Positions 1 through 7,248 of a DNA stretch of 64,000 bases are shown here, piece after piece. Origin of the DNA: Croceivirga sp. (GTDB lineage: Bacteria; Bacteroidota; Bacteroidia; Flavobacteriales; Flavobacteriaceae); the NCBI GenBank assembly GCA_028281025.1, contig JANQKR010000048.1:124001-188000 (forward strand), given 5' to 3'. Every line of letters begins with the position of its first letter. Position 1 is the first letter of the stretch. Made by a program: the position numbers and the translations under genes. The notes under the pieces were generated by a model. It was not told the origin of the DNA, searched no databases, and saw only the letters and a list, made by a program, of their open reading frames with translations.

Positions 1-579
1 CTGCCCTCGATGAAGGACAGGAAACTGGATCCCAAAAAAGTACCGACCGTTGCACAGGTGCAACGTTTGTTCCAAAGCTGTGGGGACAACCTTTTGGGCG
101 ATCGGGACAGGGCGTTGCTCGCCCTGCTCTACGGCTGCGGGCTTCGCCGTGGCGAGGCGCATCTATTGGATATTGGGGACGTTGACCTTGCCCGTGGCTC
201 GGTATGGGTCAGGCGCAGCAAGACGGGCGCACAGCGGCTCGTACCGCTATCGGCGGGGACAAAAAAACATTTGGAACGCTACCGATTTAGGGCAAGGCCG
301 TTGTTGGCCCCGCACGGCGGTACGGAAAACGCCTTTCTCGTATCAAAGTACGGCAAAAGGCTGTCCAAGGTGGGCGTTGCCCACAGGGTAAAGGAACTGT
401 GCAGGGAAGCGGGGATCGGGGGCATCACGGCCCACGGCCTGCGCCATGCCATTGCCACCCATCTATTGGACAGCCTTCCGTTGGAGGACATTGCCCGTTT
501 CCTTGGGCATACCTCTTTGGACAGCACACAGAAGTACACCCATGTCAATATGGTTCAGAACAAATGGAAAAAAGAGTAG
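1..579 (+). CDS. Tyrosine recombinase/integrase, 5' end outside the window
   Basis: Catalytic domain of a XerC/XerD-like site-specific recombinase, which cuts and rejoins DNA through a tyrosine. All active-site residues are visible: Arg in CGLRRGE, Lys in SKTG, HGLRH (His-x-x-Arg), His in LGH and the nucleophile Tyr in QKYTHV. The first ATG is at 10, but the frame is open to base 1 and the N-terminal core-binding domain is missing, so the gene very probably begins upstream of the window. It overlaps the next recombinase by 16 bases, which suggests translational coupling. It is visibly more GC-rich than most of the window, which fits a mobile origin. Confidence 0.85.
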   Translation: MPSMKDRKLDPKKVPTVAQVQRLFQSCGDNLLGDRDRALLALLYGCGLRRGEAHLLDIGDVDLARGSVWVRRSKTGAQRLVPLSAGTKKHLERYRFRARPLLAPHGGTENAFLVSKYGKRLSKVGVAHRVKELCREAGIGGITAHGLRHAIATHLLDSLPLEDIARFLGHTSLDSTQKYTHVNMVQNKWKKE

Positions 580-1433
580 CCGAAAACTTCAAAGACCATC
601 TATATAAAAGAGGTCTGCACCACACAACCGTAGCAAAATACCTTCGGCACGTAAAACGCTTTAAAAGTTGGTGCAACGCTTCCAAGGTGGATTTTGACCA
701 TCCTTCCAAGGATGATTTTTATACCTACAAAAGGGACTTTCCGAACATCGCCCCGATCACTTGGTCAGAGCGGTTCTCCGCCCTGCGCCATTGGTATCGG
801 TTTACCAAATCCACGGTGGACGTTCCTTTTATCAAGGTCATAACAAAGGGCAAAATTGCATACGATGGATTGTTGGACGAGGAAGGATTGTTGCAGCTTT
901 ACAATGCCGTTCCCGCATCCACCTTGGTGGGCGGGCGCAACAAAGCCGTGGTATCGCTGATGGTCTTTCAGGCACTCGACCGCAAGACCATATCATTGTT
1001 GGAGCCTTCACACTTGGACTTGGAGGGCGGTACGCTCTCCGTTCCCGCCATCGCACGTACCAACGCAAGGATCCTTCCCCTGCACCCTGCACAGGTTCCC
1101 GCCCTGATGGACTATGTACACCGATGCCATGAACCGTTATTGACAGAACAGGGAATGAAAGACAGTCCTTATCTATTTGCCATGTGCGGCGGTGCCGCCA
1201 GCTTCCAGTCGAGCGTTACCCGTTACCTTCCCGAACTGCGCAAGAACTTCCCCGACCTACGGGACTGGACACAGGTACGGCAGAGCCGTATCATGGTATG
1301 GATAAAGGCGCATCCGCTCAGGAAAGCCCAGTACATGGCGGGGATAAAGCACATATCATCAATGAGGTGCTACGCACAGGGCGACATCACCGAACTAAAG
1401 GAACTGATCGTAAAACACCATCCGTTGGGTTAG
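564..1433 (+). CDS. Second tyrosine recombinase-like protein with degenerate active site
   Basis: 289-residue protein. The ATG at 564, inside the end of the preceding recombinase, is preferred over the longer frame from 399, whose extra residues only shadow the first gene. The N-terminal part (about 1-90) looks like the SAM-like core-binding domain, and the rest resembles a phage-integrase catalytic domain. In box I the usual GLR-x-x-E is replaced by ALDRKT. The C-terminal box retains Arg (VRQSR) and a Tyr (MRCYAQ), but the LGH histidine is not in its normal place. Pairs or trios of overlapping recombinases are known in mobile elements (for example RIT elements), where non-standard partners occur. 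Activity is uncertain. Confidence 0.7.
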   Translation: MEKRVAENFKDHLYKRGLHHTTVAKYLRHVKRFKSWCNASKVDFDHPSKDDFYTYKRDFPNIAPITWSERFSALRHWYRFTKSTVDVPFIKVITKGKIAYDGLLDEEGLLQLYNAVPASTLVGGRNKAVVSLMVFQALDRKTISLLEPSHLDLEGGTLSVPAIARTNARILPLHPAQVPALMDYVHRCHEPLLTEQGMKDSPYLFAMCGGAASFQSSVTRYLPELRKNFPDLRDWTQVRQSRIMVWIKAHPLRKAQYMAGIKHISSMRCYAQGDITELKELIVKHHPLG

Positions 1434-1461
1434 CAATCCTTCAAATTAAACCGTAAATTAG

Positions 1462-1498
1462 CCTTGATGGAATCCGCCTATGGCGGAGGATGTCAAGG
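1462..1498. repeat. Imperfect palindrome after the recombinase pair
   Basis: CCTTGA (1462-1467) pairs with TCAAGG (1493-1498), and inside it TCCGCC (1473-1478) pairs with GGCGGA (1482-1487) around TAT. It lies 29 bases after the recombinase stop and before the truncated RHS frame. It could be a terminator (no clear T-run follows) or a terminal palindrome of the mobile element. Confidence 0.5.
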
Positions 1499-1544
1499 TT
1501 CTTTGACTTTTTAAAAACTCCAAACTCGTCATTCTGAACTCTGA

Positions 1545-3272
1545 ACTTGCAACCGCACAAGCTGTAAGGTACGGGGTTGGTTAACGGATATCAACAATGT
1601 GGGGAACACCAATAAATTGTTTAATTTTAGTGTGGGTTACAACCAAGGCCCCAATCCATTGTACAACGGCAATATTAGCCAGACCCAATGGAGGACGGCC
1701 AATAGTGACGACAGTTCTTTGAAATCTTATTTGTATACCTATGATGCGCTCAACCGGATTACTCAGGCCACGGACAATACGGGCTATTTTAATCTGGGAA
1801 GCTCAACAAATCCTGTCATTTATGACAAAAATGGGAATATCCTAAAGCTGAAACGTGAGGGCTGGACGGTTGCAAGTCCTTCACTAGCTACCAGTACAGG
1901 CTTTGGGACTATGGACGACCTGATGTACAGCTATGCCCCTAACAGCAACAAGTTGATGAAGGTTGCCGATGCCGCGGCTATTGACCAGTTTGGGTTCAAG
2001 GATGATGCCGTGAATACCACTTTGGATAACACTGATGATTATGGTTATGACCTGAACGGGAACATGACATCCGACCTGAACAAAGGTATAGCGGCCAATG
2101 GGATAGAGTACAACCACCTGAACATGCCAACGAAGATAACGGTCAGCAGTGCAGGTGCCAATAACGGTGTCATCGACTATGTGTACGCTGCCGATAGGAC
2201 AAAGATCCAGAAGAGGACGACCCAAGGGAACAATGTCACGACCACGGACTACAATGGCAACTACGTTTACGAAAACGGCAACCTGAAACAGATCACGCAG
2301 CCAGAAGGTTATATTGAGCCTGATGGAAGCAATTGGCAGTACGTGTACCGCTATGCCGACATCTGGGGCAATACCCGTATCACCTATGTTGATGATAATG
2401 GAGATGGAAGTGTGGACAGTTCCGAAATAAGAAGGGAGCAGAACTACTACCCCTTTGGTATGGAGCACAAGGGCTACAACAGCGGTTCCTATGGCGTGGA
2501 GAACAATCTGAAGACCTATCAGGGGCAGGAGTTCACCAACGATCTTGGATTGAATACCCATGAATGGAAGTACCGTGTGAGCGACCCCGCAACGGGAAGG
2601 TTCTGGCAGATTGATCCCTTGGCAGAAAAGTATACCTATAATTCTACCTATGCGTTCCAAGAGAACAAACTTGGGATAGGGATAGAACTGGAAGGGTTAG
2701 AAGTTGTAGGCTTTGGAACCATAAGACCAAATCAAGGACCTGCCACACCACCAACTAGCCTAGGGCTTTCTCCAAGCCAAGTGGAGAGTGTTCTGGACGA
2801 AGTTCCTATTGTTGGTGAGAGCATATCCTTGCTAAGAGGTGATTTTGTCGGAGCTGGATTGAGCATAATTCCTGGTGGGAAGAAATTAAGAACGTTTTTT
2901 AAGAAAATAAAAAGCTCTTTCAAAAAAGGAGCTAAAAAAGCTGATGATGTCACCGAAATAGTTATAGATGCCAACAAGCATCCTGAGTCAGCAAAGCATT
3001 TAAACGAAGCGATAGAAGCAGGAAAGAGCAATGAAGGGGTTATCGATAGGGCTGGAGCGGCGAATAGAAGAAAGGAGAACCTTAAAGGAACAAAGACGCA
3101 AAAAGGAAAGGATAGAGATGAGGCACCTCCTGCAGTTGTAGATACTGGAGAGTCTGCTAGTGTAAAACACATAAGCAGTTCGGACAATAGAGGCTCTGGG
3201 GGATCTATTGGTCAACAGATAAAAGATTTACCAGATGGAACCAAAGTAAAAGTTGTCACGAAAAACAATTAA
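1545..3272 (+). CDS. RHS-repeat polymorphic toxin remnant with C-terminal NucA/NucB-like nuclease domain
   Basis: The only start codon is a GTG at 1599, yet RHS-like sequence (KVRGWLTDINN) reads in frame from about 1566 and the frame is closed upstream by TGA at 1542. The protein is therefore the 3' part of a larger RHS protein cut off next to the recombinase element. From the GTG: RHS/YD repeats about 1-300; RHS core signature near 320-370 (DPATGRFWQIDPLAEKY); a hydrophobic pre-toxin stretch with VPIVGE; a Lys-rich linker; and residues about 459-557 matching the sporulation-nuclease NucA/NucB domain (HPESAKH, IDRAGA, KDRDE at 504-508, SDNRGSGG near 528-535, PDGTKV at the end). Without its N-terminal delivery and export regions the toxin is probably silent unless reconnected by recombination. 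Confidence 0.8.
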   Translation, partial: TCNRTSCKVRGWLTDINNVGNTNKLFNFSVGYNQGPNPLYNGNISQTQWRTANSDDSSLKSYLYTYDALNRITQATDNTGYFNLGSSTNPVIYDKNGNILKLKREGWTVASPSLATSTGFGTMDDLMYSYAPNSNKLMKVADAAAIDQFGFKDDAVNTTLDNTDDYGYDLNGNMTSDLNKGIAANGIEYNHLNMPTKITVSSAGANNGVIDYVYAADRTKIQKRTTQGNNVTTTDYNGNYVYENGNLKQITQPEGYIEPDGSNWQYVYRYADIWGNTRITYVDDNGDGSVDSSEIRREQNYYPFGMEHKGYNSGSYGVENNLKTYQGQEFTNDLGLNTHEWKYRVSDPATGRFWQIDPLAEKYTYNSTYAFQENKLGIGIELEGLEVVGFGTIRPNQGPATPPTSLGLSPSQVESVLDEVPIVGESISLLRGDFVGAGLSIIPGGKKLRTFFKKIKSSFKKGAKKADDVTEIVIDANKHPESAKHLNEAIEAGKSNEGVIDRAGAANRRKENLKGTKTQKGKDRDEAPPAVVDTGESASVKHISSSDNRGSGGSIGQQIKDLPDGTKVKVVTKNN

Positions 3273-3290
3273 AGATATATAATAAACAAT

Positions 3291-3911
3291 ATGGATTTTG
3301 ATCTACTGGATAAAAGTAAAAGCTTGGATTTTGTGCCCCAAGCTTTTACTTCAGACATTGAACCCTTGTTAGTAAAGGATGACTTCTATTTGAGTTTTTT
3401 AAGAAGTTTTAATGGAGGATACTTTTTTGATAACGCATTGCACATTTTTGGAACTGCTGAAGAAACTCCTCACCATGATTTGAATTATATAAACAACCTA
3501 TTTCGAGTATCGTTTAGGGAACTTTCCAAAGATATTTGGTTCTTTGCTGAAGACATCTTTGGAAACCCTTATGGTTTTTATGATAACAATGTCATACTTT
3601 TTAACTTAGAAACTTCTGATAAGGAGATAGTGGCAAAGGATTTTAGCGGATGGTTAAATGAAATAAATAATGATATAGATTATTATACAGGCCAATCCTT
3701 AGCGCAAAAGTTGAATAAAGAGGACAAGTTTCAACTGTCATGTGGAAAGCGTTTAGGGGCTAAATATCCTTTTGTAATTGGAGGTGAGTATACAATAGAA
3801 AATTTAACCCTAAAGGGTTTTAAAGACAATATTGGCTATAATGCCTCAATAGCAAAACAGATAGCGGATTTACCTGATGGTAGTGCTATTAAATTGGACA
3901 TTATCAATTAG
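3291..3911 (+). CDS. SMI1/KNR4 (SUKH, Tdi1-like) immunity protein
   Basis: 206 residues, starting 18 bases after the RHS toxin stop, the classic place for a cognate immunity gene. The pattern of an N-terminal acidic/aromatic part (FLRSFNGGYFF), a central FGNPYGFYDN strand pair and a C-terminal LGAKYPFVIGGEY-x-x-ENL block matches the GAD/T6SS-Tdi1-like SMI1/KNR4 proteins. By family knowledge it binds and neutralises the toxin in the cytoplasm; NucA/NucB nuclease as target is inferred from position. Its last 20 residues (QIADLPDGSAIKL) resemble the last residues of the toxin itself (QIKDLPDGTKVKV). It is AT-rich compared with the RHS core. Confidence 0.75.
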   Translation: MDFDLLDKSKSLDFVPQAFTSDIEPLLVKDDFYLSFLRSFNGGYFFDNALHIFGTAEETPHHDLNYINNLFRVSFRELSKDIWFFAEDIFGNPYGFYDNNVILFNLETSDKEIVAKDFSGWLNEINNDIDYYTGQSLAQKLNKEDKFQLSCGKRLGAKYPFVIGGEYTIENLTLKGFKDNIGYNASIAKQIADLPDGSAIKLDIIN

Positions 3912-3955
3912 ATTAAGAAGAATCACAGTGGCAGAAATATCGTTTATGAGACTCA

Positions 3956-4324
3956 TCAATTTTTGACCATTTCCCCAAATAATTCTTTTTCGCTGTTATA
4001 GGCATGAAAGTGATAGCTTCTTTCAGAAGTATCCGTTATATCTACCTTAAATTCAGTGTCTAACAAATGATTGTAGGTTGTGTCGCTAACTTTAATATAT
4101 CTTAATTTGTAAGTACAGTTTGACAACCATTTTATTGAAGCTGTCATCTCAATTTGTTTTGACTCATCGTATTCAATTTGTAAAGAATCATTACGAGTTA
4201 CAATCAGCTCTTTAAAGGTGGGGTCTTCATATTTGAAGCTACCTGTTTTAAATTTTAAACAATCCTTCTTTTGTTGGGAACATCCGATAATTGATAAAGC
4301 TACAAGTAAAAAAAGATACTTCAT
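3956..4324 (-). CDS. Small lipoprotein of unknown function
   Basis: 122 residues counted from the ATG at 4324 (MKYLFLLVALSIIGC), chosen because it begins exactly at a signal peptide with lipobox IIGC; the longer frame adds four residues overlapping the upstream gene. Mature part has a Cys-rich start (KKDCLKFKTGSFKY) and a second Cys in SNCTYKL. I recall similar flavobacterial proteins being misannotated as DNA topoisomerase IV; nothing here supports that. It starts 4 bases after the XRE gene stop, so the two are probably one transcript. Confidence 0.6.
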   Translation of the reverse strand: MKYLFLLVALSIIGCSQQKKDCLKFKTGSFKYEDPTFKELIVTRNDSLQIEYDESKQIEMTASIKWLSNCTYKLRYIKVSDTTYNHLLDTEFKVDITDTSERSYHFHAYNSEKELFGEMVKN

Positions 4325-4328
4325 TGGT

Positions 4329-4655
4329 TCAGGCAATGGACTTTAGCTTTACGTTTTTTATAAGAGCATCGAGTGTGTATAGGATATGTTCCCTATCCTC
4401 AGTGTCCATTTGTTGAACTTCCAATACGCGTTTTAAAAGCTGTCTGTCCACTTCGGCATCGATTTTACCAAGCAGGAAATCAAGGCTGACTTCCAATACG
4501 TCCGCAATCTTGGAGGCCACTTCGATAGAAGGTTTTACCTCACCGCGCTCATAACGGCCGATGATGTCACCAGAGGTACCGACCTTCTTGCCCAGCTCGT
4601 TCTGCGAAAGTTTTAACTGCTTACGGAGTTTAGTTATATGTTGCCCCAAAGTCAT
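4329..4655 (-). CDS. XRE-family helix-turn-helix transcriptional regulator
   Basis: 108 residues. Residues about 5-60 form a Cro/C1-type HTH (LRKQLKLSQNELGKKVGTSG, then YERGEVKPSIEVASKIADVL). The rest is a short helical tail ending KNVKLKSIA. DNA-binding repressor or activator in the cytoplasm. It is followed at once by a small lipoprotein gene and sits beside the RHS immunity gene, so it may regulate the island, but no target is shown. The ATG at 4655 is the only sensible start. Confidence 0.8.
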   Translation of the reverse strand: MTLGQHITKLRKQLKLSQNELGKKVGTSGDIIGRYERGEVKPSIEVASKIADVLEVSLDFLLGKIDAEVDRQLLKRVLEVQQMDTEDREHILYTLDALIKNVKLKSIA

Positions 4656-4803
4656 ACTTAAAAGTCGTTGAAACGTTATAAATAATAAGGTTTAAACAAA
4701 TATAGACGACATAAATATCATATCAAAGATAAATTTATGTTGCAATAATCTGATAGATATTTTAGTTTTGTGATAAATAGGTCAGAAAATTAATTTGTCA
4801 ACA

Positions 4804-5321
4804 ATGCTGAACACCACCAACCCGAACAACTATCAGTACAAAACACAATACCTGAAGATCCACATCCTCGGCGGGCTGAAAACCAACAAACTGGAAACCC
4901 TTCGCATCACGTTGAGCATACAGAAGCCGAAGAGCCACAACATTCTAAGGCACTCGATAGATCTTTACAATGACAACCAGACCGAAAAGTTGCCGAGCGG
5001 TTGGAGATAGGCACGACCATTGTCAGGCGCACATTGCAAGAACTGACCCGTGAACTCGAGAACCAATTCTTATTGTTAGAGGAACAAACGGTAGCACCGA
5101 CGATGAAGGAAATGACCGCACGGGAAACCAAAGAGGCGGAAACCTTCCTAAAGAAAAAGAACCTGCTCGAAAAGACCAACGAACTCATTGGGAAGAGCGG
5201 TGTCATCGGCGAGCATACCAATAGGCTGCTCATGTACCTGATATTTACTTCCCGTAAGACCAACAATCCCTTGCACTGTATCAGTCTTGGCAGTAGCGGC
5301 GTTGGCAAGACCCCCCGCTAG
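4804..5321 (+). pseudogene. Frameshifted internal fragment of a mobile-element primase/helicase-like protein
   Basis: Two frames join into one protein: 4804-5010 gives NYQYKTQYLKIHILGG and SIDLYNDNQTEKL, and 5001-5321 continues EIGTTIVRRTLQELTRELE to a Walker A motif GSSGVGKT. Together they resemble the middle of CHC2-zinc-finger/DNA primase-helicase proteins carried by Bacteroidota integrative elements. The reading frame shifts near 5000-5010, the N-terminal half is absent, and the sequence stops right after GKT where a 76-bp repeat begins and supplies Pro-Arg-stop. It is a decayed remnant of an integrated element. Confidence 0.65.
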
Positions 5322-5386
5322 CGCTCGTCTGTGACGAGTGCCGTATCGAGTAGGCAAAAAACATAAAAAACCTAACAGAAGCCATG
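5311..5386 (+). repeat. 76-bp repeat R, copy 1
   Basis: Begins CCCCCCGCTAGCGCTCGTC and ends AACAGAAGCCATG; nearly identical to 6007-6082 (two mismatches seen). Contains the hairpin CTCGTC-TGT-GACGAG at 5324-5338. The bases after it form GAAGCCA...TGGCTTC (5379-5404), which is terminator-like. It starts exactly where the primase fragment ends. Confidence 0.8.
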
Positions 5387-5414
5387 GCGTAAGTTGTGGC
5401 TTCGTTGTTATTCA

Positions 5415-5446
5415 GATTTCTCACATACGTTCGAAATGACAGGTTA
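5415..5446 (+). repeat. Dispersed repeat motif (copy a)
   Basis: GATTTCTCACATACGTTCGA followed by AATGACAGGTTA. Related copies in the same orientation lie at 6102-6130 and 6488-6519. It belongs to the family of intergenic repeats containing GTCATTTCGA/GAGAAATC elements also seen at 6140-6280 and 62158-62231. Confidence 0.75.
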
Positions 5447-5448
5447 CC

Positions 5449-5475
5449 CGCTCCGCAGTAGTTGCACTGCTGCGG
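5449..5475. repeat. 27-bp inverted repeat, left arm
   Basis: Starts CGCTCCGCAGTAGTTG and ends CACTGCTGCGG. It is the exact reverse complement of 6447-6473, and each arm can itself fold (CCGCAG...CTGCGG). The two arms enclose the DUF3592-like gene and repeat copy 2. Confidence 0.85.
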
Positions 5476-5591
5476 CATAACCGTTTTAAAAGTGTTTCTG
5501 TTGATATGGTAGAGCAGCTCGGGTAATACCACCAGTCACAGACTGGCGGTAGCGGGGGATTTATTAAGCGGATGTTACGTTACTTGAAGGA

Positions 5592-6017
5592 ATGGAACCA
5601 TATAGAATTATTTTTTTAGTTATTTCCCTAGTGCCACTCGCACTAGGGATATTTCTTTATTTCAAGTATGTGGATTTAAAAAAAAGGGCTGTATTCACCA
5701 AAGGAAAGGTCGTGGATATTATCGAAAGAAAGATAGATTCTTTTGGAGAAAAGACGGTTTATTATTTTCCTGTAATTTCTTTTACCGATATGAAAGGGGA
5801 AAAATATGAGGTTTCTTCTGAAACAGGAGAAGGAAGCTCTAAAAGGATTGTTGTCAACGACACTGTAGACATTGTTTATGATCGTGAAAACCCTATAAAT
5901 ATTTTGACCAAAAACAACTACAATTTATTGTTCCCAATTATCATGTTTGGGATGTTCGTTGTTTTTATTCTTATTGGGTTAGTGGGTAGCTTTGATAGTG
6001 TTCCCGCCCCCCGCTAG
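5592..6017 (+). CDS. DUF3592-like membrane protein, 3' end formed by repeat R
   Basis: 141 residues: membrane helix at about 6-27, a soluble domain of about 80 residues (KGKVVDIIERK, YYFPVISFTD, DIVYDRENP) and a second helix at about 112-134. This two-helix architecture with a beta domain matches DUF3592 proteins. In Bacteroidota such proteins are often found as small orphan genes near RHS loci, perhaps as immunity proteins; that is inference. The last residues (Pro-Arg-stop) are encoded by the beginning of repeat copy 2, so the natural C-terminus may have been slightly altered. Confidence 0.65.
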   Translation: MEPYRIIFLVISLVPLALGIFLYFKYVDLKKRAVFTKGKVVDIIERKIDSFGEKTVYYFPVISFTDMKGEKYEVSSETGEGSSKRIVVNDTVDIVYDRENPINILTKNNYNLLFPIIMFGMFVVFILIGLVGSFDSVPAPR

Positions 6018-6082
6018 CGCTCGTCTTTGACGAGTGCCGTATTGAGTAGGCAAAAAACATAAAAAACCTAACAGAAGCCATG
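6007..6082 (+). repeat. 76-bp repeat R, copy 2
   Basis: Same sequence as 5311-5386 apart from two substitutions, with hairpin CTCGTC-TTT-GACGAG. Followed after about 20 bases by the motif CCCACATACGTTCGA (6102-6130), as copy 1 is followed by its counterpart, so the duplicated block is at least 120 bp. Confidence 0.8.
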
Positions 6083-6600
6083 ACTTAACTTTCGTGTCAT
6101 CGATATTTCCCACATACGTTCGACATAACAAAGTACACTTAAGTGTCATTTCGATATGAGGGCTCGGCCCGATTGAGAAATCTAGTTCATGGGATTTAGA
6201 TTTCTCCCGTTGGTCAAAATGACCATTGCTTTGAAAGTGTCATTTCGAAGGAGCAAAGCGACTGAGAAATCCCCTCGCTACCGCCAGTCTACCTTTTGGC
6301 AGACAGGTCTGGGACTGGTGGCGGTAACGAGTCCGTAAAACGAACAAAAGCCATGGTGCCACTATCATGGCTTTGTACTTTTAGTAGATGGGCAGAAATT
6401 ACAAATTCCATATTGTTATAGCACCTATACGCAGTACCTGGATTTTCCGCAGCAGTGCAACTACTGCGGAGCGAGTTTTTTTATCGAGATTTCCCACATA
6501 CGTTCGAAATGACAGGTTAAGGGTCAATTGGAATTGTGAAAGGACCGTATGACCAAGTTTATAGCGGATGAAGCATAAGATAGGAGCAACAAAAGCAGCC
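6083..6600. other. Repeat-dense non-coding stretch
   Basis: No convincing gene. It holds the motif copy at 6102-6130, two GTCATTTCGA...GAGAAATC elements (6144-6180 and 6239-6276), a hairpin built on ACCGCCAGTC...GACTGGTGGCGGT (6281-6326), a terminator-like AAGCCATG...CATGGCTT (6349-6374), the right arm of the 27-bp inverted repeat (6447-6473) and motif copy c (6488-6519). Confidence 0.7.
6447..6473. repeat. 27-bp inverted repeat, right arm
   Basis: Exact reverse complement of 5449-5475. Followed in the same orientation as copy a by the GATTTCCCACATACGTTCGA motif at 6488-6519, so only the short palindromic arm is flipped, not the surrounding repeat. Confidence 0.85.
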
Positions 6601-6960
6601 TCATTCCCTGCGTGCAAGGACTTTTCCTCCCAAGTCTACCAGCATTTCAGCATCTTCCTTGGTCTCCATATGTACAACATCGTCCGGCATATCGGTCGTA
6701 CGATAGGAGATGGTATAGGCTCCCTCTTCCAAGGACCAGCCAAAATCCGTAATTACAACGAGTTGGTGATTATGGTACTGATGAAATCGTCCGAGATACA
6801 CATCATTAAAAATCCATTCTTGACGGATATATCCATTTTCTTCATTCCTGACATCATTGCTCCAAATCCCAAGAATCGGATCGTTGTTTTCGGGAATCTT
6901 TGAGCAGTTACTGGCCGAAACGATGGAAATGATGGCCCATAAGTATAAACGCTTTTTCAA
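6601..6960 (-). CDS. Putative secreted or lipoprotein of unknown function
   Basis: 119 residues with an N-terminal signal peptide (MKKRLYLWAIISIVSAS) followed by Asn-Cys, an imperfect lipobox. PILGIWSND early in the mature part recalls the first strand of lipocalin-like domains, and the rest is predicted beta-rich (QEWIFNDVYLGRFHQ). The C-terminus ends abruptly (GGKVLARRE) at the edge of the repeat region, so a 3' truncation is possible. A paired direct repeat lies about 70 bases upstream (7032-7060). Function unknown. Confidence 0.55.
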   Translation of the reverse strand: MKKRLYLWAIISIVSASNCSKIPENNDPILGIWSNDVRNEENGYIRQEWIFNDVYLGRFHQYHNHQLVVITDFGWSLEEGAYTISYRTTDMPDDVVHMETKEDAEMLVDLGGKVLARRE

Positions 6961-7031
6961 TGTGTTGTGGTATCCCTAATACGGCACTCCTTAAGTTACC
7001 GATGTGGGACAGTAGTCACAAAGACAACTGC

Positions 7032-7060
7032 ATAAGTGGTGAAGTAGTGGGATAAATGGG
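7032..7060 (+). repeat. Paired 9-bp direct repeat, copy A
   Basis: ATAAGTGGT at 7032-7040 and ATAAATGGG at 7052-7060, starts 20 bp apart. Same arrangement at 10185-10213, 12480-12508 and 24297-24325, always upstream of a minus-strand gene. Possibly a regulator site bound on one helix face. Confidence 0.45.
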
Positions 7061-7248
7061 CTTTTTAAGGAGCAATGAATTGAATTTCAAATCAATATGA
7101 CCTTATGGTGCACTTTCGACTTTAACTTGAAGGGCATTGGCCTGAATTGACACAATAGGGCAGCATCTGCGAAATCCAAGCCTTTTCCTTGGGAGTTGGT
7201 CTAGGGTTGCCCTGCAGGGTATACATCCTGGTTAAGACGGGGTACTTT

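Noticed and set aside
1884-2660. 258-codon open frame on the minus strand
   Set aside because: Exact shadow of the RHS gene, whose repeats and core motifs make the plus frame clearly the coding one.
5281-5532. 83-codon minus-strand frame through repeat R
   Set aside because: Composed of repeat sequence; no recognisable protein features.
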